DNA of 64,000 bases from Rhodospirillales bacterium (GCA_025352565.1 JANXTF010000118.1:1-64000); one strand, 5' to 3'. Counted from the stretch's first letter, positions 9,147 through 18,234 are shown. The notes: generated from the letters alone by a model not told the origin. Program-made: numbers and translations.

Positions 9147-9760
9147 GAAAATCCGAACACGGCCCTTTGCGCGTGGGCGTCGGCGGCCCAGTGGGCACTG
9201 GCAAGACGGCGCTGATGGACGCGTTGTGCAAGCGGTTCAGCCCGCGCTACGACATCGCGGCCATCACCAACGATATCTACACCAAGGAGGACGCGGAGTT
9301 TCTCACGCGCGCGGGCTCGCTCTCGCCCGGTCGCATTCTCGGCATCGAGACCGGCGGCTGTCCGCACACGGCGATCCGTGAGGATGCCAGCATCAACCTG
9401 GCCGGCGTGGCGGAAATGAACCGCCGATTTCCGCTGCTCGACATCATCCTGATCGAGAGCGGCGGCGATAATCTTTCGGCCACCTTCAGCCCGGAGCTTG
9501 CCGACCTCACCGTCTATGTCATCGACGTTTCGGCCGGCGACAAGATCCCGCGCAAGGGTGGGCCGGGGATTACGCGGAGCGACCTCCTGGTCATCAACAA
9601 GATCGACCTGGCGCCCTATGTGGGTGCCAGCCTCGACGTGATGGAACGTGACTCCAAGCGGATGCGCGGCGAGCGGCCATTCGTGTTCGCAAACATCCGA
9701 GCAGGCCAGGGCGTCGCCGAGATCGCCGCGTTTATCGAGAAAAGTGGCGGGTTGACCTAA
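9143..9760 (+). CDS. ureG: Urease accessory GTPase UreG
   Basis: SIMIBI-class GTPase that carries nickel to the urease apoprotein. The 205-residue protein has the P-loop [10 protein letters not shown] at residues 14-23, the nickel-binding Cys73-Pro-His75 in [11 protein letters not shown], the ESGGDNL switch segment and the NKIDLA guanine-specificity motif. The ATG at 9143 overlaps the ureF stop. It is the last gene of the operon and ends tail to tail with a minus-strand gene, overlapping by four bases. Confidence 0.97.
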   Translation: MRKSEHGPLRVGVGGPVGTGKTALMDALCKRFSPRYDIAAITNDIYTKEDAEFLTRAGSLSPGRILGIETGGCPHTAIREDASINLAGVAEMNRRFPLLDIILIESGGDNLSATFSPELADLTVYVIDVSAGDKIPRKGGPGITRSDLLVINKIDLAPYVGASLDVMERDSKRMRGERPFVFANIRAGQGVAEIAAFIEKSGGLT

Positions 9761-10431
9761 CCGAACGCCTCGGCGATCGCGATCGGCGAGCCTTCGAGGC
9801 CGCCCAGCAACGCCGCATTGCTGCCGGGAATTCGCATCTCGAACACGCTCTCGATGGACGTATATTCGTAATATCCAAGCCGGGCGATCGGGCGGATCTT
9901 CACGAGGTCGACGCGGCCGTTGGCGTCGATGAACTCGTCGGCGATATGCACCGCCAGCACGCGGCCGATGACGATGTCGACCGTTCCCATCCGGCTGCCG
10001 GGCAGGCGCAGCGTCGCGTAATAGGCGCACTCGAACTGGATCGGGCTTTCGGCCACGCGCGGCGGCTTTACCAGGCGGGATGGCGCCTTCGTCACGCCCG
10101 CGAGCGCGAACTCGTCCACGTCGGCTGGCACTTCCTGGGCCGACAGGTTGACCGCCTCGCGCAAGGCATATGTCGCCATGTTCCAGACGAATTCGCCGGT
10201 ACGTTCGGCGTTGTTGGCGCTGTCCTTGCGCGCGCCGTCGGATGTCTGGTTGGCGGCGAACATCACGTAAGGCGGGTCGAAGGTGAGGTTCTGGAACTGG
10301 CTGTAGGGGGCGAGGTTGTCGACGCCGTCGCTGCTGGTGGTGGAGATCCAGCCGATCGGACGCGGCACCACGCAGGATTTGAAGGGGTCGAACGGCAGGC
10401 CGTGCGGCGTTTTGCCGGGCTCGTAGAACAT
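9757..10431 (-). CDS. Flavin reductase-like FMN-binding protein
   Basis: A 224-residue protein of the flavin reductase/DUF447-like split-barrel family, recognised by the [16 protein letters not shown] segment near residue 22, the following [20 protein letters not shown] and the [18 protein letters not shown] strand. Members bind FMN and often serve as reductases or in flavin-dependent ester chemistry; substrate is unknown. The ATG at 10431 is the first plausible start; the open frame runs further upstream without family similarity. It converges with ureG and is not part of the urease operon. Confidence 0.85.
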   Translation of the reverse strand: MFYEPGKTPHGLPFDPFKSCVVPRPIGWISTTSSDGVDNLAPYSQFQNLTFDPPYVMFAANQTSDGARKDSANNAERTGEFVWNMATYALREAVNLSAQEVPADVDEFALAGVTKAPSRLVKPPRVAESPIQFECAYYATLRLPGSRMGTVDIVIGRVLAVHIADEFIDANGRVDLVKIRPIARLGYYEYTSIESVFEMRIPGSNAALLGGLEGSPIAIAEAFG

Positions 10432-10445
10432 GGCTGTCGGTATAC

Positions 10446-11486
10446 CTAACGCAGGATCAGGACGTTGATCGCGGCTTCGCCTGTGGCGGCGGCGGTCTTG
10501 ATCGGCAGCTTGATCTGGCCGGTGTCGGACAGCCACCCCTGAAGCGCCATGGCGCGTTTGCGCGCGAGGTCGAGATCGGCGCGATCCTGCATCGTCACGA
10601 GCAGGCCGCTCGGATTGATCTGGCGGATCAACTCGATGAGCGGCACGAGTCGGCCGGGCGCGTCGTTGTGCAAGTTCGCGGTGATGGCGTCGAACAGCAT
10701 GTCCGCCTGGAAGATGACGAGCGTTCCCTCGGCCACCACGGTGGCGTTGAGCTCGTGCATCAGGACGGGCACGGTATCGGACGCGGGGATGGGAGCGAGT
10801 GGGAGAGGCGGCGGGGCGGGCCCGGACGTTGCCGCCGGCCACGCGGCTGCCGCCTGGGGTGGCGGGAGCGCGACATCGTTGGTACGGATCGCGGAACTGT
10901 TGATGCCGCGAATGACGAGTTGCGGCTCGCCGCCGGCCGGCATCGTATAGGTGAGCCCGGTGCCGTTGCCCTCGATCTCGACCGCGGCGCCCGGCATCAA
11001 TTCGGTCACCACGCCGTTGGCGTCGCCATGGACGACAACGGCCCGGCATCCGCCGCGCAGCACGTAGCGCGAGCGGTTGCCCGAGATCGAGACCGGGCGG
11101 TCGGTGCAATCCAGTTCGAGGCGCTGGCCATCCCCGGTCAGCGCGATCGCCTGGGCGGGGGCCTGGGGGGCGGGCGTTCCCGGTTCGGGCGCGACATCGG
11201 TGTCATTGCCCGAGATGCGCAAGGTGGGGGGCACCGAGCCCCCGGCCATGGTGTAGCGGATGCGGTTGCCGCTGCCCTCGATGTCGAGCGCGGCGCCGGA
11301 CGCAAACTGGATCGTGATGACATTGCCCCCTCCGCGCACGCGCAGTTCGCGGCAGATGCCGGAAAAGGTGATCTTGTTGCCGTTGCCCGACACCTCCGCC
11401 GGGCGACCGGCGCAATCGGCGGCGACGGTCTGCCCCTGCGCGCGGACGACGCCTTGTTGCGCCATCGCGAGACAGGGCGACAGCAT
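10446..11486 (-). CDS. Exported DUF3060 repeat protein
   Basis: A 346-residue protein with two DUF3060-like units (about residues 20-75 and 115-170, each with the pattern SGN...C...V.G..N and a beta-helical look), a Pro/Ala linker, and a C-terminal region resembling a degenerate OmpA-like fold. The ATG at 11486 leaves only a short, atypical leader. The upstream in-frame codons, back to a stop, encode a better signal peptide but contain no ATG, GTG or TTG; a CTG at 11522 would complete it. Likely periplasmic or surface-associated; function unknown. Confidence 0.72.
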   Translation of the reverse strand: MLSPCLAMAQQGVVRAQGQTVAADCAGRPAEVSGNGNKITFSGICRELRVRGGGNVITIQFASGAALDIEGSGNRIRYTMAGGSVPPTLRISGNDTDVAPEPGTPAPQAPAQAIALTGDGQRLELDCTDRPVSISGNRSRYVLRGGCRAVVVHGDANGVVTELMPGAAVEIEGNGTGLTYTMPAGGEPQLVIRGINSSAIRTNDVALPPPQAAAAWPAATSGPAPPPLPLAPIPASDTVPVLMHELNATVVAEGTLVIFQADMLFDAITANLHNDAPGRLVPLIELIRQINPSGLLVTMQDRADLDLARKRAMALQGWLSDTGQIKLPIKTAAATGEAAINVLILR

Positions 11487-11577
11487 CGCGGCGACAAGAA
11501 TGGGTAGCGTAAGCGCGTGCAGGGCGACTCTCCGGATCGGGATGCGAACAAGATCGGATCAGCCCTGGCGGGTCAAC

Positions 11578-12126
11578 CTAAACGCGCTTGCGCCGCAGCC
11601 GCCGCCGCCACGCCATAAAACGGGTGCGGGTGCGGCTGCGCGTGGTTCCGATGGCGCGGCGGAGGCGGACCATCACGGGTGCCAGGCGCGCCCTCGCCCA
11701 GTCCCGCAGGGTCTTGAGCCGGTGCATCGACCAGGCGAACCAGCGCAGCCGCATGAGGGCCGGCTCACAGGATTGGAAGATGAACAGCACGATGAGCGTG
11801 GCAACGGCGCGCACCACGACATAGGCCGCGACGCCGGCGACGACGTGATGGTGGTACAACAGGGCGAAGGCCCAAACCTCGCCGACGCGGCCAAGCAGTT
11901 CGGGAACGGCGAAAAACGGCAGCGCGGCCCAGCCGGGAAGCGTGCCAAGCCAGCCGGCGAGAAGGCGCAAGGGCGGCAGCGCCGACACTTGGCGAAGGAA
12001 GTCCCGCGCGGCAACCCAGACGACGTCTTCCAGCAGCACGACGAGCAGCGCCACCGGGAACAGGAGCACGTCGAGGACGCGCAGGTGCCAGGATCGGGAC
12101 CGAACAGCGCGATCGGCAGGCCTCAT
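11578..12126 (-). CDS. Hypothetical membrane protein
   Basis: I do not recognise a named family. The 182-residue product from the ATG at 12126 has a hydrophobic segment VLDVLLFPVALLVVLLEDVVW near residue 17 (21 residues, first omitted here as LDVLLFPVALLVVLLEDVVW), a second helix pair in the centre (YVVVRAVATLIVLFIFQS) and a strongly basic C-terminal tail rich in Arg. This fits an inner-membrane protein with a cytoplasmic positively charged end. It is divergent from the response regulator gene, 90 bases away. Confidence 0.6.
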   Translation of the reverse strand: MRPADRAVRSRSWHLRVLDVLLFPVALLVVLLEDVVWVAARDFLRQVSALPPLRLLAGWLGTLPGWAALPFFAVPELLGRVGEVWAFALLYHHHVVAGVAAYVVVRAVATLIVLFIFQSCEPALMRLRWFAWSMHRLKTLRDWARARLAPVMVRLRRAIGTTRSRTRTRFMAWRRRLRRKRV

Positions 12127-12216
12127 GGCGCGCACCTTTGCGTGAGCGGGCCGTTCCTTCCGCGCGCCGCGCGGGGCGGGACTTGCCTGAGCCGAGCGGA
12201 TGAACCAAGACCGATC

Positions 12217-12594
12217 ATGGCAACAAGTGTCTCCCCGGCGTGCGTGTTGATCGTCGAGGACGAGTTTCTCATCCGGCTGACGTTGTCGGAGGCGTTGGCC
12301 GACGAGGGCTACGTTGTCGTGGAGGCAGCGACGGGGGAAGAGGCGCTGGAGATGCTGCGGGCCGACCCCGCGGCGATCAGCCTCGTGTTGACCGACATCC
12401 AGCTTGGCCCGGCCATGAACGGGCGTGAATTGGTGGCCCAGATTCGCCAGATGGTACCGAACCTGCCGGTGATCTTCATGACCGGACGGCCGGAAGCCAT
12501 GGCGGACCTGCTTACCGCTCGCGACCGTTTCGTGGCCAAGCCCTACCTCCCCTCGGAGATCTGCGCCGTGGCACGCGACCTGCTGCGCTCGTGA
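12217..12594 (+). CDS. Single-domain response regulator (CheY-like receiver)
   Basis: A stand-alone receiver domain of 125 residues with no output domain. The acidic pair Glu14/Asp15, phosphoacceptor Asp60 in LVLTDIQLG, Thr89 in IFMTGRPE and Lys108 in FVAKPYLP are all in place, so it should be phosphorylated by a histidine kinase. No kinase gene is adjacent, making it an orphan regulator. The start at 12217 is the ATG immediately before the receiver; the longer open frame upstream has no similarity to the family. Confidence 0.9.
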   Translation: MATSVSPACVLIVEDEFLIRLTLSEALADEGYVVVEAATGEEALEMLRADPAAISLVLTDIQLGPAMNGRELVAQIRQMVPNLPVIFMTGRPEAMADLLTARDRFVAKPYLPSEICAVARDLLRS

Positions 12595-12622
12595 TCCGGG
12601 AGACCCGCCACCCACGGCCGCG

Positions 12623-15226
12623 TCATGGGTGCAGCGGGTCCGGCTTTTTACCCGGCGGCGGAGCCGCAGGAGGCGAGGCGGGGCGTGGCGGTGGCGGCGC
12701 CGCCTGAACCGGCGGAGGGGCCGGCCGGGCGACAGGCGGCGGCGCCTGCATCACGGGCGCGGGACGGGCGACCGGCGGCGGCGGCGCCTGAATCCCGGGC
12801 GCGGGCGATGCGCCGCTGGGCGGGATAGCCCTCGGCGCCGGAGGCGGGGCAACAAGGGGTGACGCAACCAAGGGAGCGGCCGGTGTCGCGGGTAAGGCGG
12901 GCGTGCGCGGCGCGCCGGGTGGCGGAAGCGACGCCGCGGGTGCGCCCGGCGCGGCTGCTGGCGGCGGCGCCAGGGGCGGCAATCCGCCCGGGCGGACCGC
13001 GCCAGGCGCCACGGGGGGCGCACCGGCGACGGGCGCGGCTGGCGCAGCATTCTGGCGTGGCGGGATTGCCGCTCCTGGCGCGGGGGCGGGAGAGGCTGGC
13101 GCGGCTGCTGGCGGCGGCGCCAGGGGCGGCAATCCGCCCGGGCGAACCGCGCCAGGCGCCACGGGGGGCGCACCGGCGACGGGCGCGGCTGGCGGTGACG
13201 CAGGTGGTGGCGATCCCGCAGGGCGGCCCAAGGCCGGTGCCATCGGGAGCGCTCCGCCAACAGGGGGGATGACCGCGGGAGTGGCCGTGGGCGGGACAGG
13301 CGCAAGCGAGTTTGGAACCGCGGGGTTGAGCCGGGGCGCGATGACCGGACCCGGTGCCACGCCCGCTGGCGTCGCTGGCGTCGCGGCGCCACCCACCCTC
13401 GGTCCACCGAGGGGCGGAAGACCGCCCGGACGCGGCGCGCCCAGGAGCGGAACGGCGGCATTCGGTTGTGGGGCAACAGTGACCGGAGCGCCGGGGACAG
13501 GAGCGCCGGGGACAGGAGAGCCGGGCGTTCCGGGGCGCGGCTGGTTGCGGTTCAGCAGGGCCGCACCCCCAAGGGCGGCGGCGCCACCGAGCGCGGCCCC
13601 GGCAGCGATCCCACCGGGGGAGATGCCGCCCGGAACCGCCGGTTGCACCGGGGCGGTCGCGGCTGGTGCCGCCGGGACGGTCCCGGCCGGCGCAACCGGG
13701 GCGGGGGGCACTTGGGCGGCAGCGCCGGGGCCGCGCAACGGCACCGTGCCGGCGGGTCGCGCCTGCAGGGCGGGGCCGGGGGCCGCCGGGCGTGGGGCCA
13801 CGGCCGGGCCGGGGGCGGGTTGCAGGTTCAGCGATCGGACCACGGCGGGGGTCACGCCGATCGTGGCCAAAGTGGGCTGGGCGGGGGCGACCTGCACAGG
13901 ACGAAGGGCGGCCACTTGCTGCGGCGCCAGCAGGCGGGCCTGTGGTGCCACCGGCTGGGAGCCCTGCACGATCGCGACCGGCACCACGGTCGCGGCCTCG
14001 CGGTTGGCGTAGTTGTTGATCGTGGTATTTCGGATGTCCGTGATGCTGGTCACGTTCGTCACATTGCCGCCGTTGACGCGGCTGAGATAGTCGGGGCTGG
14101 CGCGATAGGGCGGCACGTAGCGCTCGCGTGGCCCGAGCGGCACCCAGCCGAAGGACGCGGCCGCCGCTGCCCCGATCGCCACACCTGCCGCGAGGCCGAC
14201 GAAGCCGACCACGGCCGGGGCATAGACCGGATAGGCCTCCACGGGCGCATATTCGACCCGCGGGGTCCAGCCCCAGCGATGATCGACCTCCACCCAACGC
14301 CCATAATGCGACGGGGCAAATCCCCACGAGGCATTGTCCACCCAGGTCCAACCCCACGGCGCGACCCAGGCCCAGTGGCCCTCCCGATACGGCACCCAGC
14401 CGCGCTGGACCGGCGGATACCAGACCTCGCCGTATTGCGGCGTGGGCGCCCAGTCGCCGGTTTCCTCCAGCGCATCGATGCCGGTCATCTGCTGCACGCC
14501 CGCCGGCGGCGTGTAGCGCGCGGTGCGGGGGGGCGCGGCGCGGGCGGGCGCGGGGCGGGGGAGCGCCTCCCGGTCGAGCTGTTGACGCAGGAAAGGATCG
14601 TCTGTCTCGGGACCGATGCTGCCCGCGAAATTATCCGTCCCCGTGATGGTGGCGGTCTGGTGTGCGGCCACGTCGAGCGAGAGGTTCGGGCCTGAGATGC
14701 GGGCGGCGCCCTCGACCACGGTGACGGTGGTGGGATGCTCGGTGTCGCCGGCGACGATGCCGTAGCGGCCAGCCGCCGCCAGCGTCACCTCGCCGCGCGG
14801 GGTGCGGATGGTGGTGGTGTCGCCAACCGGCACGTTGCGCAGACGCAGATAGATCTCGCCTTGGACCTCGGTGGCCGTCATCGCGTGATCGACCAGGGTA
14901 TCGACGTCGAGCTCGGTGCTGTCGTTCAGCGCGATGTGGGTGGGGCCGACTTCGAGTTCCGCCTCGCCTCGGGGCTCGGTCCAGAACGAGTTGCCCGAGG
15001 TCACCGGGTAGTTGAGGCTCGCCGGCACCCATTGGGTCTGGTCGGCGGTGTGAAACGAGACCGTGCCGACGATGCGGGCCAGCCGGCCCACCCGCGCCGG
15101 CGGATCGCCCAGCGGAAGCGGCGCTCCGGGCGGCGGCGGCGGCGTCTGCGCGAAGGCGGGGGCAAACACCAGGCTCACGGCGGTGAGCGCCGTGGAAAAC
15201 CGGAAGGCGAGAGCCTGTCTGCGCAT
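12623..15226 (-). CDS. FecR-domain protein with DUF6600-like region and proline-rich tail
   Basis: An 867-residue exported protein. Residues 1-26 form a signal peptide ending FAPAFAQ. A FecR-like domain covers about 45-190 (GRLARIVGTVSF, TTTIRTPRGEVTL). A Trp/Tyr-rich DUF6600-like region at about 245-345 contains repeats such as WVPYREGHWAWVAPWGW. A short membrane-like helix near 345-370 is followed by a low-complexity Pro/Ala/Gly tail to the end. The tail holds a 50-codon internal duplication. Probably a cell-envelope protein; function unknown. Large open frames on the other strand here are composition artefacts. Confidence 0.85.
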   Translation of the reverse strand: MRRQALAFRFSTALTAVSLVFAPAFAQTPPPPPGAPLPLGDPPARVGRLARIVGTVSFHTADQTQWVPASLNYPVTSGNSFWTEPRGEAELEVGPTHIALNDSTELDVDTLVDHAMTATEVQGEIYLRLRNVPVGDTTTIRTPRGEVTLAAAGRYGIVAGDTEHPTTVTVVEGAARISGPNLSLDVAAHQTATITGTDNFAGSIGPETDDPFLRQQLDREALPRPAPARAAPPRTARYTPPAGVQQMTGIDALEETGDWAPTPQYGEVWYPPVQRGWVPYREGHWAWVAPWGWTWVDNASWGFAPSHYGRWVEVDHRWGWTPRVEYAPVEAYPVYAPAVVGFVGLAAGVAIGAAAAASFGWVPLGPRERYVPPYRASPDYLSRVNGGNVTNVTSITDIRNTTINNYANREAATVVPVAIVQGSQPVAPQARLLAPQQVAALRPVQVAPAQPTLATIGVTPAVVRSLNLQPAPGPAVAPRPAAPGPALQARPAGTVPLRGPGAAAQVPPAPVAPAGTVPAAPAATAPVQPAVPGGISPGGIAAGAALGGAAALGGAALLNRNQPRPGTPGSPVPGAPVPGAPVTVAPQPNAAVPLLGAPRPGGLPPLGGPRVGGAATPATPAGVAPGPVIAPRLNPAVPNSLAPVPPTATPAVIPPVGGALPMAPALGRPAGSPPPASPPAAPVAGAPPVAPGAVRPGGLPPLAPPPAAAPASPAPAPGAAIPPRQNAAPAAPVAGAPPVAPGAVRPGGLPPLAPPPAAAPGAPAASLPPPGAPRTPALPATPAAPLVASPLVAPPPAPRAIPPSGASPAPGIQAPPPPVARPAPVMQAPPPVARPAPPPVQAAPPPPRPASPPAAPPPGKKPDPLHP
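12948..13194. repeat. 150-base internal duplication in the proline-rich tail
   Basis: Bases 12948-13044 recur at 13098-13194 with a single difference (12995 versus 13145), an offset of exactly 150 bases or 50 codons. It encodes two copies of a segment reading PVAGAPPVAPGAVRPGGLPP in the minus-strand protein. Near identity at the DNA level implies a recent duplication or gene conversion. Confidence 0.9.
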
Positions 15227-15342
15227 GGACGCTGTCCTTCAAGTGCGGTGGCCAGGGTCGGCGTCGATCGTGGCGAAACCGCGACCGGACCATGACGCTC
15301 TACGTCACAAAGGTTTGAGAGTTGTGCGGCCCGCCGAAAACG

Positions 15343-15408
15343 TTTCACTCCGATGCCGCCCCAGTGTTGCCATCGTCGGATGGGAGGGGAGCGCCTCACG
15401 GAGTGAAA
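15343..15408 (+). promoter_or_regulatory. 10-bp inverted repeat spanning the glycosyltransferase leader
   Basis: TTTCACTCCG at 15343-15352 and its exact reverse complement CGGAGTGAAA at 15399-15408 flank 46 bases. The right arm contains the GGAG ribosome site of the glycosyltransferase gene (start 15417). It could be a paired operator or a long-range RNA hairpin that hides the ribosome site. It sits in the 190-base divergent region between the FecR-like gene and the glycosyltransferase. Confidence 0.45.
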
Positions 15409-15416
15409 GCAAAGCC

Positions 15417-16469
15417 ATGCGCATCGCCCAGATCGCCCCCTTGCACGAAGCCGTCCCGCCCAGGTTGTATGGCGGCACCGAGCGGATCGTGTCGTATCTG
15501 ACCGAGGAGTTGGTGACGCTCGGCCACGAGGTGACGCTGTTCGCCAGCGGCGATTCCGTCACCAATGCCGAACTTGTGAGCGCCTGGCCGCGCGCCCTGC
15601 GCCTGGATGCCTCGGTAAGGGACTCGAACGCGCTGCACGCGCTGCTGCTGGAGCGGGTGCGGGAGCGGGCGGAGGCGTTCGACGTGCTGCATTTCCACCT
15701 CGACTACCTGCCCTTCTCGCTGTTCGGCCGCCAGAAGGTGCCGTTTCTGACCACGCTGCACGGCCGGCTCGATTTGCCCGAGCTGCAGCCGGTGTTCGAC
15801 GCGTTTCCGCGGGCCGGCGTGGTATCCATATCGGACCGCCAGCGCCGGCCGCTGCCGCAGGCCAACTGGCTCGCCACCATCCATCACGGCCTGCCGATGG
15901 GGCTGCTGCAGCCGATCGACGTGGCCCCGGGCTATCTCGCCTTCCTGGGCCGCATCTGCCCGGAGAAATGCCCCGACCGTGCCATCCGCATCGCGCGCGC
16001 CTGCGGCATGCCGATCCGGCTGGCAGCCAAGGTGGATCGGGTGGACCAGGAGTATTTCGAGCAGGAAATCGCCCCCATGCTCGATGGCGAGCACGCCCGC
16101 CTGATCGGCGAGATCGGCGACGATGCTAAATCCGCGTTCCTGTCCGGCGCCCGCGCGCTGCTGCTGCCGATCGACTGGCCGGAGCCGTTCGGGCTGGTGA
16201 TGATCGAGGCGATGGCGTGCGGCACGCCAGTGATCGCGTTCAACCGGGGCTCGGTGCCCGAGGTGATCGAGGACGGGGTGACCGGATTCATCGTGGAGAG
16301 CGCGGCCGAGGCGGTGGCTGCGGTGGGGCGGCTCGGCGAGCTGGATCGCGCGGCGATCCGCGCGCGCTTCGAGGAGCGGTTCTCGGCGCAGCGCATGGCG
16401 GAGGATTATCTCGCGATCTACCGGCAATTGGCGCGGGTGGACATGGCGGCTCTCGGCGCGACCGCCTGA
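15417..16469 (+). CDS. Glycosyltransferase family 4 (GT-B fold)
   Basis: A 350-residue retaining GT4-type glycosyltransferase. The N-terminal Rossmann half begins MRIAQIAPLHEAVPPRLYGG, the glycine-rich acceptor loop typical of the family. The C-terminal donor-binding half contains FLGRICPEKCPDRAIRIA and, near residue 254, the EPFGLVMIEAMACGTPVIAF motif with its two glutamates. The sugar donor and acceptor cannot be told from sequence. A GGAG site precedes the ATG at 15417. It is followed 36 bases later by a binding-protein gene to which it is not obviously related. Confidence 0.9.
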   Translation: MRIAQIAPLHEAVPPRLYGGTERIVSYLTEELVTLGHEVTLFASGDSVTNAELVSAWPRALRLDASVRDSNALHALLLERVRERAEAFDVLHFHLDYLPFSLFGRQKVPFLTTLHGRLDLPELQPVFDAFPRAGVVSISDRQRRPLPQANWLATIHHGLPMGLLQPIDVAPGYLAFLGRICPEKCPDRAIRIARACGMPIRLAAKVDRVDQEYFEQEIAPMLDGEHARLIGEIGDDAKSAFLSGARALLLPIDWPEPFGLVMIEAMACGTPVIAFNRGSVPEVIEDGVTGFIVESAAEAVAAVGRLGELDRAAIRARFEERFSAQRMAEDYLAIYRQLARVDMAALGATA

Positions 16470-16505
16470 GCCGTGCATTGTGCCCCGGCATTCGGGGGAG
16501 CTTCC

Positions 16506-18080
16506 ATGCGGCGCATCTTGTTGGGCCTGCTGATCGCGGCGGCGTTCGGGTCAGGCGCTGCGGCGCGCGACCTCGCCATCGGGCGGGCGACGGAGCCTTC
16601 CTCGCTCGATCCGCAATTCGCGCTGACCGGCAACAACATCTCGACCTCGCTGCACATGTTCGACCAGTTGGTGATGTTCGACGCGAACCTGGCGATCCAT
16701 CCGGGGTTGGCCGCGTCATGGACGCTGGTGAACCCGCGGACATGGGATATCGCGGTGCGTCCCGGGGTCACGTTCCAGGATGGCTCCCCGTTCACCGCCG
16801 AGGATGTGGCGTTTTCGCTGGAGCGGGTGCGGCGCGTGCCGAACAGCCCGGCGCCGTGGACGCACGCGATCGCCAATGTGAAATCGGTGGAAGTCACGGG
16901 ACCGCTCGCCGTCCGGGTGCATACCAACGGGCCGGCGCCCTTGCTGATGGAGGAGATCGGCGCGGTGTTCATGGTCTCGGCGAAGGCGGCGCGCGACGCG
17001 ACGAGCGCCGATTTCAACAGCGGCCGGGCGGCGCTGGGCACCGGGCCGTACCGCTTCGACAATTGGGCGCGCGGCGACCGGCTGGGGATGACCGCCAATG
17101 CCGCCTATTGGCGTGGCAAGCCCGAGTTCGACCATGTGACGTTGCGCTTCATGGGCAGCGATGCCGCGCGGATGGCGGCGTTGCTGACCGGGGAGATCGA
17201 TGTCGCGGACAACGTGCCGCCGGCCGATGTGGCGCGGCTCGCGGCGAACCCGGACACGCGGGTGTTCGCCACCGCCTCGGTGCGGCTGATCTATGTCGGG
17301 CTCGACAGCGGGCGCGACGTGTCGCCGTTCATCACCGACGAGAACGGGGCGGCGATGACGAAAAACCCGCTGCGCGACGCGCGGGTGCGCCGCGCCATGT
17401 CGATGATGATCAACCGCACGGCCCTGGTGGAGCGCGTGGTGAGCGGCGCGGGCGTGCCGGCGGGACAGTTGGTGCCCGACGGGTCGGGCGGACATGACAC
17501 GATGTTGAAGCCGGACGCGCTCGATATCGCAGGGGCGAAGAAGCTGCTGGCGGAGGCGGGATATCCGAAGGGCTTCGGGCTGACGCTGCACACCTCGGCC
17601 GATCGGTTTCCCGGCGACGGGGCGATCGGGCAGGCGTTGGGGCAGATGTTCGCGCGCGGCGGGCTACGGGTGAACGGGGTGAATGCCGTGCCCTACAGCG
17701 TGTATGCGAGCGAGGCGACCCAGCGGAAATACAGCGCCTTCGTGTTCAGCTTCGGCGGTTTCGCGGGCAATTCAGCCGAGGGGCTGCGCGGCGTGCTGGC
17801 GACGTTCGACGCGGCCAAGGGGAGCGGGGCGCTGAACCGGGCGCGCTACTCCAATGCCGCGTTCGACGCGATGCTCGACAAGGCGCAGGTCACGTTCGAC
17901 GAGGGCGCGCGCAACGCATTGCTGCGGGAAGCGGCCGGCATCGCGTATGGCGAGAACGCGATGCTGCCGCTGTACTGGCTGAAGGTGAACTGGGCGACGC
18001 GCAAGGAGCTCAGCTACACGCCGGGCAAGGGGGAGGAGACGACCGCGATGGCTACGCATGTGGCGACCGGTTCCCGATAG
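16506..18080 (+). CDS. ABC transporter substrate-binding protein, family 5 (peptide/nickel type)
   Basis: Periplasmic solute-binding protein of the DppA/OppA/NikA family, 524 residues. The signal peptide covers about residues 1-20. Family segments include TEPSSLDPQFA, VTFQDGSPFTAEDVAFSLERV and LGTGPYRFDNW. The ATG at 16506 is preceded by GGGAG five bases upstream. No permease or ATPase follows, so it is an orphan that must use a transporter encoded elsewhere. Substrate could be a peptide, an opine or a metal complex; the sequence does not say which. Confidence 0.9.
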   Translation: MRRILLGLLIAAAFGSGAAARDLAIGRATEPSSLDPQFALTGNNISTSLHMFDQLVMFDANLAIHPGLAASWTLVNPRTWDIAVRPGVTFQDGSPFTAEDVAFSLERVRRVPNSPAPWTHAIANVKSVEVTGPLAVRVHTNGPAPLLMEEIGAVFMVSAKAARDATSADFNSGRAALGTGPYRFDNWARGDRLGMTANAAYWRGKPEFDHVTLRFMGSDAARMAALLTGEIDVADNVPPADVARLAANPDTRVFATASVRLIYVGLDSGRDVSPFITDENGAAMTKNPLRDARVRRAMSMMINRTALVERVVSGAGVPAGQLVPDGSGGHDTMLKPDALDIAGAKKLLAEAGYPKGFGLTLHTSADRFPGDGAIGQALGQMFARGGLRVNGVNAVPYSVYASEATQRKYSAFVFSFGGFAGNSAEGLRGVLATFDAAKGSGALNRARYSNAAFDAMLDKAQVTFDEGARNALLREAAGIAYGENAMLPLYWLKVNWATRKELSYTPGKGEETTAMATHVATGSR

Positions 18081-18163
18081 AACCGCCCGCATTCCACGCA
18101 CCGTCATGCCCGTTTACCGCTTGGGTCCGCTCGACAATGGCCGATCGGGGTCATGCCTCAGTT

Positions 18164-18206
18164 CGGCTGCAGGGTGGGATGCGCTTGGCATCCCACCCTG
18201 CAGCCG
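18164..18206. terminator. Perfect 19-bp hairpin between convergent genes
   Basis: Bases 18164-18182 pair perfectly with 18188-18206 around the 5-base loop GCTTG. It lies in the 154-base gap between the binding-protein gene (+) and the SDR gene (-), where a bidirectional terminator would be expected. There is no T-run on either side, so it may instead be a palindromic repeat unit acting as an RNA stabiliser. Confidence 0.6.
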
Positions 18207-18234
18207 ATTATCGGCCCGCGGAGCCGTGATCGTC

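Noticed and set aside
12903-14695. Several plus-strand open frames of 137-409 codons opposite the FecR-like gene
   Set aside because: Gly/Arg/Ala-rich shadows of the proline-rich tail; the minus frame has a signal peptide, FecR and Trp-rich domains.
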